A stretch of DNA of 64,000 nucleotides from Pseudoalteromonas sp. NC201. GTDB taxonomy: Bacteria > Pseudomonadota > Gammaproteobacteria > Enterobacterales > Alteromonadaceae. The notes beneath the pieces were generated by a model. The model was not told where the DNA came from. It saw only the letters and a list, made by a program, of their open reading frames with translations, and did not search any database. A program made the translations under genes and the position numbers. The stretch covers positions 1,596,001 through 1,660,000 of the forward strand of contig NZ_CP022522.1 of the NCBI RefSeq assembly GCF_002850255.1, given 5' to 3'. Positions 53,826-63,983 of this stretch are shown here, piece after piece (position 1 is the first letter of the stretch; every line of letters begins with the position of its first letter).

Positions 53826-53844
53826 AGTACTTGAAAAGAATATG

Positions 53845-53870
53845 AAAAAGGCCTCAACAGAGGCCTTTTT
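53845..53870. terminator. Bidirectional terminator between cysB and queC
   Basis: AAAAAGGCCTC-aaca-GAGGCCTTTTT, symmetric with A and T runs on both sides, between the convergent stops of cysB and queC. Confidence 0.93.
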
Positions 53871-53878
53871 CAATACTG

Positions 53879-54535
53879 TTATTCGTACGGGAGCGGATCT
53901 GTTGCGTGGTTTAGTTCAAACGCTTCGAGACGCTCTTGGCAAGCACCGCACTTACCACATGCTTTTTCGCGGCCGTTGTAACACGTCCAAGTGTCAGCGT
54001 AATCTAATCCCATTTTTAGACCGTCAGTCAGGATATCAATTTTTGAGTTGTTAAGATAAGGACTGACAATTTCAACCGCGTCGTAGTTCGCAATGCGACA
54101 AACATCATCCATCTTTTTAACGAACTCTGGGCGGCAATCTGGATAAATTGCATGATCGCCAGAGTGAGCACCGTAAAATACCTTATTTGCTTTTAGAGAG
54201 ACAGCGTAACCTACCGCAAGAGAAAGCAAAATCATATTGCGATTAGGCACAATCGTGCTCTTCATGCTCTCTTCTTCATAGTGGCCTTCTGGCACGTCGA
54301 TGTCATCTGTTAGGCTAGAGCCTGACAATAATTGATTGATAGCCGAAATATCAACGACCTTATGAGCAACGCCGAGTTTTGCACATACGTCAGCGGCAAC
54401 TTGTAGCTCTTTTACATGTCGCTGGCCATAGTTAAAAGACAGTGCATAAACCTCATGGCCCTCGCGGACAGCCTTGTTTAATACAGTGTAAGAGTCCATT
54501 CCGCCGGAATAGATTACGACAACTTTTTCGCTCAT
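53879..54535 (-). CDS. queC: 7-cyano-7-deazaguanine synthase
   Basis: A 218-residue PP-loop enzyme making preQ0 from 7-carboxy-7-deazaguanine in queuosine synthesis. The PP-loop is [28 protein letters not shown] and [16 protein letters not shown] are conserved; the C-terminal zinc site is [18 protein letters not shown]. The ATG at 54535 is chosen; the in-frame stretch to 54649 is basic and lacks homology. Divergent from queE, the preceding pathway step, across 123 bp. Confidence 0.96.
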   Translation of the reverse strand: MSEKVVVIYSGGMDSYTVLNKAVREGHEVYALSFNYGQRHVKELQVAADVCAKLGVAHKVVDISAINQLLSGSSLTDDIDVPEGHYEEESMKSTIVPNRNMILLSLAVGYAVSLKANKVFYGAHSGDHAIYPDCRPEFVKKMDDVCRIANYDAVEIVSPYLNNSKIDILTDGLKMGLDYADTWTCYNGREKACGKCGACQERLEAFELNHATDPLPYE

Positions 54536-54658
54536 AGGTGATTTGCCTCGATTTTGATAGAGGTTTACTTTAGGGCGCGATATACTACACGGCCGCTGGA
54601 GAAATGACAATTTTCTCGCGGTATTTTTCGACAACTTTATCTTAAACACGGGGCCATT

Positions 54659-55324
54659 TTGTACAAGGTTAACGAAATATTTGAAACAATTCAGGGTGAA
54701 GCAAGCTTCACTGGTACGCCTTCAATCTTTTTACGTTTGCAGGGCTGTCCAGTTGGGTGCGCTTGGTGTGATACCAAACAAACCTGGGAAACCAACGACA
54801 CTTTTATTGTTTCATTGGATAACACTGTAGAAAAAAAGGCTGACTCAGAGTGGTGGGCAAACGCGAGTGCTGACGAGATCTTGGCGATTTTCGAGGCGCG
54901 GGGCTACCAAGCCAAACATGTGGTGATCACCGGTGGTGAACCTTGTATGTTTGATCTTCGCCCATTATGCGAGTTATTGCATAGTAAAGGGTACAGCACA
55001 CAGGTTGAAACCAGTGGGACATTTGAGATCCTCGCGCCAGCTGAAACTTGGGTTACTGTGTCGCCAAAAATTAATATGCGTGGAGGTTACAAAGTACTTC
55101 CAAGTGCAATGGCTCGTGCCGATGAAATAAAGCACCCCGTCGCGATGCAAAAGCATATTGAGGAATTAGAGGCGTTATTTGCACAAACTGGGGTTGAACC
55201 AAAGCTAGTGTATCTTCAGCCAATTAGCCAAAAAGCCAAGGCCACTAAGCTTGCAATAGACAATTGCAAAGCGAAAAATTGGCGCCTATCAGTTCAAGTG
55301 CACAAGTATTTAGGGATTAACTAA
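54659..55324 (+). CDS. queE: 7-carboxy-7-deazaguanine synthase
   Basis: A 221-residue radical-SAM enzyme converting 6-carboxytetrahydropterin to 7-carboxy-7-deazaguanine. The iron-sulfur motif is Cys30-x3-Cys34-x2-Cys37 in [31 protein letters not shown], and [10 protein letters not shown] are conserved. The TTG start is supported because the protein then aligns with the usual N-terminus ([11 protein letters not shown]) and length. Divergent from queC. Confidence 0.94.
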   Translation: MYKVNEIFETIQGEASFTGTPSIFLRLQGCPVGCAWCDTKQTWETNDTFIVSLDNTVEKKADSEWWANASADEILAIFEARGYQAKHVVITGGEPCMFDLRPLCELLHSKGYSTQVETSGTFEILAPAETWVTVSPKINMRGGYKVLPSAMARADEIKHPVAMQKHIEELEALFAQTGVEPKLVYLQPISQKAKATKLAIDNCKAKNWRLSVQVHKYLGIN

Positions 55325-55421
55325 AGCGATTTGCCTAAGCGTATTTTAGCTAAAAATGCGGTGTGTTTAAGCTGAGGTATTGAACAAGCAGCGTACTTAG
55401 GCGTTAAGTTTTATGTAGAGG

Positions 55422-56324
55422 TCAATAACACTCGTTACTGACCATTTCAATCATTCTTTGCGTTTCACCACTGTTCTCAAATTGATAGAGATTGCGATTG
55501 ATATCTTTGAGCAATTCATGCCAATGTGGTTTTTGTTTGCTAAGTGCAAAGTAGAGGTGATTATACTTAATAGGTGGCGTCACGTTTTCAATGTTTCTCA
55601 GTAATTCAATTTTCTCAGCTCTAGGTAAGTCTGAATAATTGACCGTAAAGCGCAGCACTTTTGGATCGCCTATTACTAAATTTACGCGCTTACCGACGAG
55701 TAATTTCACTAGCTGTAAATCATTTACGGCTTCCACTGTAACGAATTCACCATTATCCATCATAGCATCAAATTCAGGGGTATTCTGATAGCCCCTCACG
55801 ACACCAATGAGCTCATTCTTAACTGAGTTTAGATTACCATCAAAGCGGTCTTCTTCACCTCTTCGCTTCAAAAAGCCGATTTCACCACCAGGAAAAGCAT
55901 TAGATAAAGCAAGTAGCTCTCTGCGGGTCTTATTCTTGTGATTGTCAGACGGCGCTGAATCCTCAATATAGTATTCTGGGAATAAAATATCTGCTTTGCC
56001 CGTTTCCGCGGCTCTTACAGCACGAGCCCAAGGCAAAAATTCAACATACACTTGATAGTCTAAGTCGGTAAGCAGTGCGACGGCAAACTGGAAAGCCCAG
56101 CCTTTGTTGCAGAGGTTTGCACCGATATAAGGTGGCCAATCTAATGTCACGATATGAATGAACGCATTTTTGCCTTTCTTATTGTATAGATAACCTCCTT
56201 GGTACTTTTCTCCAGCAACAAGGTGAAATTCACCGCCCTTGAAGTAGGCGACGTTTAAATTCTCCCCATAGATGAAGCTACTAAACATGAGAAAAAACAA
56301 GAGTAATAAGGTCTTTACAATCAT
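55422..56324 (-). CDS. Periplasmic solute-binding family 3-like protein
   Basis: About 300 residues. It has a signal peptide (VKTLLLLFFLMFSSFIYG), TLDWPPYIGANLCNKGWAFQFAVALL, VYVEFLPWARAVRAAETGKADILFPEYYIE, and LVIGDPKVLRF, as in the bacterial solute-binding family 3. No ABC permease or ATPase is adjacent; orphan members of this type are common in Alteromonadales and Vibrio, and their role is unclear. Two cysteines (LCNKGW and the terminal NECY) could pair. ATG 56324 chosen over TTG 56333. Confidence 0.8.
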   Translation of the reverse strand: MIVKTLLLLFFLMFSSFIYGENLNVAYFKGGEFHLVAGEKYQGGYLYNKKGKNAFIHIVTLDWPPYIGANLCNKGWAFQFAVALLTDLDYQVYVEFLPWARAVRAAETGKADILFPEYYIEDSAPSDNHKNKTRRELLALSNAFPGGEIGFLKRRGEEDRFDGNLNSVKNELIGVVRGYQNTPEFDAMMDNGEFVTVEAVNDLQLVKLLVGKRVNLVIGDPKVLRFTVNYSDLPRAEKIELLRNIENVTPPIKYNHLYFALSKQKPHWHELLKDINRNLYQFENSGETQRMIEMVSNECY

Positions 56325-56400
56325 CGAAGTCAAAAAAGAGTAGCGAATAGGTAAAGTGTAGTGAAGGAAGGTGAAATTAAAAGGAGTAATATAAAAAACA

Positions 56401-56420
56401 AAGGGGCAGTGATGCCCCTT
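56401..56420 (-). terminator. Rho-independent terminator of cysK
   Basis: On the minus strand AAGGGGCA-tcac-TGCCCCTT is followed by TGTTTTTTAT, an eight-base-pair stem with a T run, 28 bp after the cysK stop. Confidence 0.85.
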
Positions 56421-56447
56421 GGTAATCTAGAATATGAAGCTCTACTC

Positions 56448-57416
56448 TTACTGCACTAATTCTTGTTCAGAGAATGTGTCTGCAAAAAGTGGGCTAGTTA
56501 GGTAACGCTCAGCAGCGCTTGGCAAAATAACCACGATGTTTTTATCGGCATTTTCAGGTTTCTCGGCAATTCGCTTTGCGGCAACTAGGGCTGCACCAGA
56601 AGAAATACCTACTAAAATACCTTCGTCTTTCATCAGCTGATGTGCCATTGCAATTGCATCTTCATTCGACACCAACTCAACGCCATCAATAAGCTCAAGA
56701 TCTAGGTTGCCTGGAATAAAGCCAGCGCCAATCCCTTGAATTTTGTGTGGACCTGGCTTTACTTCGTCGCCCGCAAGGGTTTGCGTGATAACTGGTGAGT
56801 CAACTGGCTCAACAGCAATTGACTTAACATTTAGGCCTTTTTCATTTTTCAGATAGCGTGAAACACCGGTGATCGTGCCACCTGTACCAACGCCCGCAAC
56901 GAAGTAATCGATATTACCTTCAAGTGCATCAAAAATTTCTGGACCCGTTGTTTCAAAGTGGATCTTCGGGTTTGCTGGGTTTTCAAACTGTTGTAGTAAC
57001 ACGTACTTTTCAGGGTTACTTGCTTGGATTTCATTTGCTTTTTCAATCGCGCCTTTCATGCCCTTAGCGCCTTCTGTTAGCACTAAATTTGCGCCAAGTG
57101 CTTTAAGTAGTTTACGACGCTCAAGGCTCATCGTATTTGGCATAGTAAGTGTCAACTTATAACCACGAGAAGCAGCAACGAAAGCCAGTGCAATACCCGT
57201 GTTACCTGAAGTTGGTTCAATAAGTTCTTTACCTTCGCTAAGAAGACCTGCTTTTTCAGCTTCCCAGATCATAGACGCACCAATACGGCATTTAACGCTG
57301 AAGCTTGGGTTACGCGCTTCCACTTTTGCGTAAACATTGCCGCCAGAAACGCGATTGATTTTAACCAGCGGTGTATTACCGATAGTTAGACTGTTGTCTG
57401 CATATACTTTAGTCAT
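56448..57416 (-). CDS. cysK: Cysteine synthase A
   Basis: A 322-residue PLP enzyme making cysteine from O-acetylserine and sulfide; E. coli CysK has 323. PLP is bound at Lys42 in [11 protein letters not shown]. Further marks are [54 protein letters not shown], and [11 protein letters not shown]. It is probably under the control of CysB, encoded nearby. GGAACAC precedes the ATG. Confidence 0.97.
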   Translation of the reverse strand: MTKVYADNSLTIGNTPLVKINRVSGGNVYAKVEARNPSFSVKCRIGASMIWEAEKAGLLSEGKELIEPTSGNTGIALAFVAASRGYKLTLTMPNTMSLERRKLLKALGANLVLTEGAKGMKGAIEKANEIQASNPEKYVLLQQFENPANPKIHFETTGPEIFDALEGNIDYFVAGVGTGGTITGVSRYLKNEKGLNVKSIAVEPVDSPVITQTLAGDEVKPGPHKIQGIGAGFIPGNLDLELIDGVELVSNEDAIAMAHQLMKDEGILVGISSGAALVAAKRIAEKPENADKNIVVILPSAAERYLTSPLFADTFSEQELVQ

Positions 57417-57544
57417 TTGTGTTCCCTAATCTAGGTTTGCTTGTATTCCATCACTTTACTGCGCATTTCGCAAAACGAAAGGAAAGATTGGCTATAAGAT
57501 ATATCAAATTTGCTTATAGCCAATAGTTATTTAAAGATTGATAT

Positions 57545-59839
57545 TTAAATCAACCAGGCATAACTGAACTTCATAAATACCGTCTTTTCGTCTTTAGTTA
57601 TTTTTGACAAATCATCGTCTTGATAACCATGATCGGAATAGCCTGCAAAGAAAACGGTTTGTGGGTTTAGTTTATAGGAATAGAGCAGTTGGGTGCTGAT
57701 GCTTTTATAAGTCGCATCAACATCATCGCTATAATTGCTCTGGTTTCTCGAAATATCTGTATTGATGATTGCCAATCTCAAATAGCTATTAATGTTGAAT
57801 TGGTAAGTCAGGCGGATATCGCTCAGATTTGCGGTATAAACTTCCGCGCCGTCAGCTTTCATTTTTTCGTATGTATGGCGCAATCTAACTTCAAAATGTT
57901 TGCCAAGATTGACGTTAATAACCGGGCGGGCGAAGTACAAATCACCAACACGGTTGTTTGCAAGGTCAACGCGGTTTCCTTTACTTAAGTTCAAACCTGC
58001 GAAAACGCCGGCCATTGGCTTGAACTCGATATAAGTCCACTGTGAATTCTCGGTAAAGAGATCGGTATTGCCGTCAATCGCTAAACGGGTTTCATCATGT
58101 CGCAGTCCTGTACGTTTTCTATGTTCAACACCGAAATCAAGAAAGCTTTGCAACGGGCCGTCAACTGCAAAGTTGGTTTGCACTTCTTTTTCTAATAACT
58201 CGCCTTGCTCGTTGTGGGAAATATCCCAGTCGGCGTACCAACGTGCACGGTTCCACCAGTTGTTGTCATCGCCATACCAACGGTACTCACCGCCGAAAAG
58301 AAATTTATTAAAGTCGACCTGAGTGATAAAGCCCATATCGGTTCTAAGTGCTGCATCGCGAGCTTGATAGCTGGTAAATGCCTTCCAATGCTTGCGATTG
58401 TGCTCATAATTAACGTAATAGCCAGCACCACGGTCATCTTCGTCTATCACTCTGAGTACACTTTCGTTTAGGTCGCACTCAGCGAGCGTACTATCACATA
58501 ACGCTTCGGCGAAAGCGCTATCATAGTCTGTATCCGAGCCAATTAACTGCACCTGTAAGGTATCGTTATCAGTTGGCTTGTATTTGGCGTCTATACTCGC
58601 AACTTGGTTGCGATAGTCGTCGCTTTGCCTAGTCGTCGATGTCACGCCTACAGACAAGGTTTTGTTTAGGTCATGACGATATCTAAGCGCCATGTTTTGG
58701 CTTTTTCTCTCTAACGAGACAACACTCGAGCCCAAATTTCCGGGAACAACGACATTGAGTCTTTCATCGTTGGCAATAAATCCTGCAAAAGTGTGACCAT
58801 TTTTATTACCGGTAAGCTTGACGCCATAATCGGGGGCTGAAATGTTCCGAGTATGAATAAGGTTAAGGTGAGAAGAAAAGTAATCGGAGTTATCTAAAAA
58901 GAACGCCCGTTTTTCAGGGAAAAATAGGCTAAAGCTATTGTTAACGCTCAATTGTCCCGTGTCAGCTTCAACTTGTGAAAAATCAGGGTTTAGTGTTGCG
59001 TTTAGCGTCGTGTCTGGCGTGATAGCCCACTTTACGTCTAAGCCCGGCTTGACATTATTGTCGGCTTGCCACGGCTCTGCGATACCATCATCTATGTCGC
59101 GAGACTCTTGCCTATTGGTGACAAGTGTTGGAATAACGGCAAAGTTACTACCTTGCTTAGCCTTAGCAAATCCTTGATATTTTGGCATTTGACAGATCCA
59201 GCAAGAATTTGCATGTTGCAATTGCATGCTGGAGATACGCAACCTTTCATTTCTTGGATAAAAACGCAGAAACTCTAAAGCCATGGTTTTGCTCTCGAGG
59301 GAGTCGTTAAAATTCAATACACGAAGTGGGATTTCAACTTCAACAACATAACCGTCTTTGTTTATCTTTCCGACGCTATCCCAGATCCCATTCCAAGAAC
59401 CATTCTCGCTTTTAGTGAGTTCGTTTTCAATTGAGTCTTGTTGTACACCTAGTGGATTGATGAAAAACTGGTAAGCGCTTTGGGCGTTGTTAAATGAATC
59501 AATTTTAATGCCGACAAGATCATCTTCCCAGGCGCGGTCACGGTCACGATAAAATGCGCGGATCAATTCAGGATTAGGGTCCTTTGCATCAAAAGCAATA
59601 AATAAAGATTGACCATTCTCATATACGTAGGCCTTAGTTTGAACTGGACTTGATTGGTTCTCGTATGGCCAAGTGATGTTGTTGATATCTATTTCTAATG
59701 CACGTTGCCAAATATCGGCTTCAAGTACACCATCAATTTTTGCAGAACTATCGACAAATGGGATTTTATTTGGGTCTAGTGCCCATGCTTGACTAGATAG
59801 ACTAAGCGCGAAAAAAGAGTAGGTTACAGCTTTAAGCAT
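57545..59839 (-). CDS. DUF5916-type outer-membrane protein with CBM9-like domain
   Basis: A 764-residue exported protein: signal peptide (AVTYSFFALSLSSQAWA), an N-terminal family 9 carbohydrate-binding-like domain (IPFVDSSAKIDGVLEADIW, FIAFDAKDPNPELIRAFYRDRD, about 25-220), then a region with ATLNPDFSQVEADTGQL and FFPEKRAFFLDNSDYF, typical of DUF5916. The C-terminal 350 residues alternate like beta-strands and end in KFSYAWLI, suggesting an outer-membrane barrel. The function is unknown; the N-terminal fold hints at binding of a sugar or polymer. Confidence 0.85.
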   Translation of the reverse strand: MLKAVTYSFFALSLSSQAWALDPNKIPFVDSSAKIDGVLEADIWQRALEIDINNITWPYENQSSPVQTKAYVYENGQSLFIAFDAKDPNPELIRAFYRDRDRAWEDDLVGIKIDSFNNAQSAYQFFINPLGVQQDSIENELTKSENGSWNGIWDSVGKINKDGYVVEVEIPLRVLNFNDSLESKTMALEFLRFYPRNERLRISSMQLQHANSCWICQMPKYQGFAKAKQGSNFAVIPTLVTNRQESRDIDDGIAEPWQADNNVKPGLDVKWAITPDTTLNATLNPDFSQVEADTGQLSVNNSFSLFFPEKRAFFLDNSDYFSSHLNLIHTRNISAPDYGVKLTGNKNGHTFAGFIANDERLNVVVPGNLGSSVVSLERKSQNMALRYRHDLNKTLSVGVTSTTRQSDDYRNQVASIDAKYKPTDNDTLQVQLIGSDTDYDSAFAEALCDSTLAECDLNESVLRVIDEDDRGAGYYVNYEHNRKHWKAFTSYQARDAALRTDMGFITQVDFNKFLFGGEYRWYGDDNNWWNRARWYADWDISHNEQGELLEKEVQTNFAVDGPLQSFLDFGVEHRKRTGLRHDETRLAIDGNTDLFTENSQWTYIEFKPMAGVFAGLNLSKGNRVDLANNRVGDLYFARPVINVNLGKHFEVRLRHTYEKMKADGAEVYTANLSDIRLTYQFNINSYLRLAIINTDISRNQSNYSDDVDATYKSISTQLLYSYKLNPQTVFFAGYSDHGYQDDDLSKITKDEKTVFMKFSYAWLI

Positions 59840-60050
59840 GAATTTAATTATTTTACAGAGACTTTTTCCAGTATTAGATAATATGCAATGAACTGAAACA
59901 ATTTATTTTCGTCAGGTTGCAATTATTTACGTTGGGTGGCGAATATGTATACATAAAATGTACAAATCGATTTATCTCCATCGAATTAATAGCAAAGATG
60001 GTCAAAAACATGTTACAACAACGCCTTTGAAAATCTGCTAGGAAGTAACT

Positions 60051-61196
60051 ATGTCTCTTATATTGAAGCTAGTGGCGGGTATCGTCGCTGGTATGTTGGC
60101 GGGTCTGTACTTGCCGACTGTGTTAGTTGAGCTCTTATACACCTTCAAGGTGATCATAGGACAACTTATCAGCTTTACTATTCCTCTGATAATCCTGCTT
60201 TTTATTGCTTCAGGTATAGCAGGCTTACCAAAGGGATCGGGCCACTTGCTTGGTAAGACAGTTGGCTTTGCTTATGGGTCAACCATTATTGCTGGCACAT
60301 TAGCATTTTTATTAGTTAATGCTTTCATCCCATTCTTTGACGGCGGCGTTGCTTATCAAGCCGTGGAAGAATCTCATCTTAAGAGCTTTATTAATATTGA
60401 GATCCCTCCGCTGATGGGAGTGATGACGGCACTTGCAACGGCATTTATCTTTGGTATTGGGATGAGCCAGTGTGGCTTAACTAAACTTAAAGGTGTCACT
60501 GACGAAGCGAGAGATGTGGTAGATGCACTGCTTGCGAAAGTCATTATTCCAATATTACCACTCTACATCGCCGGTGTTTTTGCTGAAATGGCAGTAGCAG
60601 GTACGGTATTCGACACCCTAAGTACGTTTGGCGTAGTATTGCTTGCCGCGATTATTATGCATTGGCTATGGCTAAGCACTTTGTTTGTGGTGAGCGGCCT
60701 GTTACTTGGTAGAAATCCACTGGAATTAATCAAAAATATGCTACCTGCGTATTTTACCGCTATTGGTACTATGTCGAGCGCGGCAACTATTCCAGTGTCT
60801 CTTCGTGCAAGTAAATCTAATAATGTTAACGAAGAGGTTGCCAATTTTACCGTACCACTTTGTGCCACCATTCATTTGTCAGGGTCGACTATTACCATAG
60901 TGACTTGCGCAATGGCTGTGATGCTGCTTTCTCCTGAGATGGTTGTACCGTCATTGTCGGAAATGTTGCCATTCATCTTTATGCTTGGTGTCGTAATGAT
61001 TGCGGCTCCTGGTGCGCCGGGTGGCGCGGTTATGTCTGCGCTTGGACTATTGACCAGTATGCTTGGTTTTAATGAGGGCGCAGTGGCATTGATGATTGCT
61101 TTATATTTAGCGCAAGACAGTTTTGGCACAGCATGTAATGTAACCGGTGATGGTGTGATTGCACTTTGGGTCGATAAATTTTCAAAGCAAAGCTGA
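60051..61196 (+). CDS. Dicarboxylate/amino acid:cation symporter
   Basis: A 381-residue inner-membrane transporter of the GltP/DAACS family with about eight helices and re-entrant loops. Marks: LIILLFIASGIAGLPKGSG, the Ser-rich loop TAIGTMSSAATIPVSLRASK, VPLCATIHLSGSTITIVTCAM, APGAPGGAVMSALGLLTSMLGF, and QDSFGTACNVTGDGV. It probably carries glutamate, aspartate, serine or a C4-dicarboxylate with sodium or protons. It is shorter than GltP (437), with a compact N-terminus. AGGAAG precedes the ATG. Confidence 0.9.
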   Translation: MSLILKLVAGIVAGMLAGLYLPTVLVELLYTFKVIIGQLISFTIPLIILLFIASGIAGLPKGSGHLLGKTVGFAYGSTIIAGTLAFLLVNAFIPFFDGGVAYQAVEESHLKSFINIEIPPLMGVMTALATAFIFGIGMSQCGLTKLKGVTDEARDVVDALLAKVIIPILPLYIAGVFAEMAVAGTVFDTLSTFGVVLLAAIIMHWLWLSTLFVVSGLLLGRNPLELIKNMLPAYFTAIGTMSSAATIPVSLRASKSNNVNEEVANFTVPLCATIHLSGSTITIVTCAMAVMLLSPEMVVPSLSEMLPFIFMLGVVMIAAPGAPGGAVMSALGLLTSMLGFNEGAVALMIALYLAQDSFGTACNVTGDGVIALWVDKFSKQS

Positions 61197-61455
61197 GTCA
61201 TATAAAAATTAATCTACTATAAGTCGCTGTGGCTAAATGCCGTAGCGGCTGCCTTTAAAATCATAAAAGCGGTGGAATTATAATCAAACTGCTTCTTTCA
61301 TTAATTAACTATTTGGTTAATTCATATCAAAATTGTATTTTTCTCTCGTTTCTATCGTTATGCTTTTAAAAAATATGTGGTAATCTCAAACATCTGGAAG
61401 CGGGGCTGTTGGTTGCTTCGCTCCTTTTACCAATATATATGTAGAGGGTGTGCCA

Positions 61456-62106
61456 TTGATTAATGTGCTTTTAGTTGATGATCATGAACTTGTCAGGACT
61501 GGCATAAAACGCATTTTAGATGATGTGCGTGGCTTTAAAGTGGTAGGAGAAGCCAAAACTGGTGAGGAAGCCGTAACCTTTTGTCGCCAAAGTGAGCCTG
61601 ACATTGTGCTAATGGACATGAACATGCCTGGAATTGGTGGATTGGAAGCGACCAAAAAGATTTGCCGTTACTGTCCAGATGTAAAAGTTATTGTGCTTAC
61701 GGTACATTGTGAAGATCCTTTCCCAAGCAAGGTAATGCAAATTGGTGCGCATGGTTATCTGACAAAAGGTGCAGGCCCTGATGAAATGATCAACGCAATA
61801 CGTGCTGTTAATGCTGGCCAGCGTTATATTGCGCCAGAAATTGCTCAGCAGATTGCCCTTGCGCAATTTAGTGGCCGCAATGACGAAAACCCTTTCCAAT
61901 CGCTATCGGAAAGAGAATTACAGATCATGCTCATGATCACTAAAGGTGAGAAAGCACAAAATATTGCAGATCGCTTGAACCTAAGCTCTAAGACGGTAAA
62001 TAGTTATCGCTATCGCATGTTTGAAAAGCTCAATGTTAGCGGTGATGTGGAATTAACCCACTTGGCTATTCGCCATAAAATGATCGATATAGATAGCAGT
62101 CATTAA
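61456..62106 (+). CDS. uvrY: Response regulator UvrY/GacA
   Basis: A 216-residue two-component regulator: receiver domain (INVLLVDDHELVR, acceptor Asp in DIVLMDMNMPGIGGLEA) and LuxR-type helix-turn-helix (LSERELQIMLMITKGEKAQNIADRLNLSSKTVNSYRYRM, core SSKTVNSYRYRMFEKL). The TTG at 61456 follows GAGGG (61444-61448) at proper distance and gives the same N-terminus as E. coli UvrY; a GTG at 61450 is too close to that site. With BarA it activates CsrB-type small RNAs. It is 11 bp before uvrC, a conserved pair. Confidence 0.95.
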   Translation: MINVLLVDDHELVRTGIKRILDDVRGFKVVGEAKTGEEAVTFCRQSEPDIVLMDMNMPGIGGLEATKKICRYCPDVKVIVLTVHCEDPFPSKVMQIGAHGYLTKGAGPDEMINAIRAVNAGQRYIAPEIAQQIALAQFSGRNDENPFQSLSERELQIMLMITKGEKAQNIADRLNLSSKTVNSYRYRMFEKLNVSGDVELTHLAIRHKMIDIDSSH

Positions 62107-62117
62107 GTTCTTTTTAA

Positions 62118-63941
62118 ATGACTGAATTTGATTACAAACCTTTCCTTAAGACATTAACAACAGAACCTGGTGTGTACCGCATGTACGATGTGGACGACCA
62201 GGTTATCTATGTTGGTAAAGCAAAAAACCTCAAAAAACGAGTTTCTAGCTACTTCCGTTCAAATATCACAGATAGTAAAACGCGAGTATTGGTCAGTAAT
62301 ATTGATCATATTGAAGTAACGTTAACGAATACCGAAACCGAAGCGCTGCTTTTAGAAAATAACTTAATTAAGAAATACCAACCACGATATAACATTCTCT
62401 TAAGAGACGATAAAAGTTATCCGTATATTTTCCTGAGCGCCCATCAACATCCAAGGCTTGCATTTCATCGTGGTAGTAGAAAACAAAAAGGCGAATATTT
62501 TGGTCCTTTTCCTAGCAGTGCTGCTGTATCGGAAAGTCTGAGGTTAATGCAGAAGATTTTCCCTGTTAGGCAATGCGAAGATGCGTATTACCGCGCACGC
62601 AGCCGACCTTGTTTGCAGTATCAGTTAAAAAGATGTTCAGGACCATGCGTTGGCAAAGTAAGCGACGAAGAATACCAAGAGCAAGTAGCCATGGTTCGAC
62701 AGTTTTTGACAGGACGCTCTCAGGACGTTATCTCAGCACTGGTGGAACGAATGGAAACCGCCAGTATGTCTTTGGATTTTGAGAAAGCAGCAAAACACAG
62801 AGATCAAATTGCTTTATTAAGGCAAATGCAAGAACAGCAGTCCATTGCAGGAAACTTTGCAGAGCTTGATGTCATCGGCTATGAACAGAAGAACGGTTTA
62901 GTGGCCATTCATGTACTGATGATAAGAGAACATAAGGTACTTGGGACGAAAACACATTTTCCAAAGGTACCAAAAGATTCTGGGGCAGATGAAGTGCTAA
63001 CTTCTTTCCTTGGACAGTATTACATTTCAACGGGTAACCACTCAAGAATTGCTAAAGAAATTGTATTGCCATTCGAAATAGAAGAGGAAAGTGCATTAGA
63101 AGCAGCGCTGACTCAAGTTTCGAAGCGCAAAGTTAATTTCAAATGTAACGTTCGTGGGGAACGAGCCCAATATCTTGCATTGGCAAATAAAAATGCGCAA
63201 AACAGTATTGAAGTTAAACAAAGTGCACAAGACTCAATCACCAAACGATATGCCAAACTAAAAGCAGTGCTAGGGCTGTCAGACATTCAAAGAATGGAGT
63301 GTTTTGATATCAGTCATACCATGGGAGAAAACACGGTCGCATCGTGCGTTGTATTCGATGGTCAAGGGCCAAACAATAGAGAGTATCGCAGATATAACGT
63401 CACTGGGATCACCCCAGGGGATGATTACGCAGCGATGGATTTTGCATTAAATAAGCGCTACGGCAAAATGTCGGATGAAGCGAAAGTACCCGATATTATT
63501 TTTATTGATGGTGGTAAGGGGCAGTTAGGTAGGGCGGAATCTTTCTTCGCTGATTGGCAACTCAATAAAATGCCGATACTGATAGGGGTTGCAAAAGGCA
63601 CAAGCCGAAAGCCGGGATTAGAAACATTGCTAATAGATGGTGGTCGTAAAACGGTGAATGTCGAAAGTGATTCACCTGCATTACACCTTATCCAGCATAT
63701 CCGCGACGAATCACATCGCTTTGCAATTGCAGGGCATCGTAATAAAAGACAAAAACAAAGAACGCAATCTGTGCTTGAAGAGATTGAAGGCGTAGGTCAG
63801 AAAAGACGTCAGGCACTACTTAAGTTTTTAGGAGGCATGCAGGGAGTTAAATCTGCAAATATACATCAATTAAAGCAAGTTCCTGGGATCAGCCCTGAAA
63901 TGGCTGAAAAGATATTTAATCATTTGCATGACAAAGCTTAA
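62118..63941 (+). CDS. uvrC: Excinuclease ABC subunit C
   Basis: A 607-residue nuclease making the two incisions in nucleotide-excision repair (E. coli 610). The N-terminal GIY-YIG domain has GVYRMYDVDDQVIYVGKAKNLKKRV. The Cys-rich stretch QCEDAYYRARSRPCLQYQLKRCSGPC follows, then the UVR motif (DFEKAAKHRDQIALLRQM), the RNase H-like nuclease domain (ECFDISHTMGE, IIFIDGGKGQLG), and helix-hairpin-helix repeats at the end (LEEIEGVGQKRRQALLKFLGG). It is probably cotranscribed with uvrY. Confidence 0.97.
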   Translation: MTEFDYKPFLKTLTTEPGVYRMYDVDDQVIYVGKAKNLKKRVSSYFRSNITDSKTRVLVSNIDHIEVTLTNTETEALLLENNLIKKYQPRYNILLRDDKSYPYIFLSAHQHPRLAFHRGSRKQKGEYFGPFPSSAAVSESLRLMQKIFPVRQCEDAYYRARSRPCLQYQLKRCSGPCVGKVSDEEYQEQVAMVRQFLTGRSQDVISALVERMETASMSLDFEKAAKHRDQIALLRQMQEQQSIAGNFAELDVIGYEQKNGLVAIHVLMIREHKVLGTKTHFPKVPKDSGADEVLTSFLGQYYISTGNHSRIAKEIVLPFEIEEESALEAALTQVSKRKVNFKCNVRGERAQYLALANKNAQNSIEVKQSAQDSITKRYAKLKAVLGLSDIQRMECFDISHTMGENTVASCVVFDGQGPNNREYRRYNVTGITPGDDYAAMDFALNKRYGKMSDEAKVPDIIFIDGGKGQLGRAESFFADWQLNKMPILIGVAKGTSRKPGLETLLIDGGRKTVNVESDSPALHLIQHIRDESHRFAIAGHRNKRQKQRTQSVLEEIEGVGQKRRQALLKFLGGMQGVKSANIHQLKQVPGISPEMAEKIFNHLHDKA

Positions 63942-63983
63942 GCAATCATGCGAACATAGAAAAAAAGACAATACCAAGTAGTT

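Noticed and set aside
53842..54054. 70-codon plus-strand frame after cysB
   Set aside because: It crosses a terminator and lies opposite queC.
54536..54658. preQ1 riboswitch between queC and queE
   Set aside because: No C-rich pseudoknot pattern was recognised in the 123 bp.
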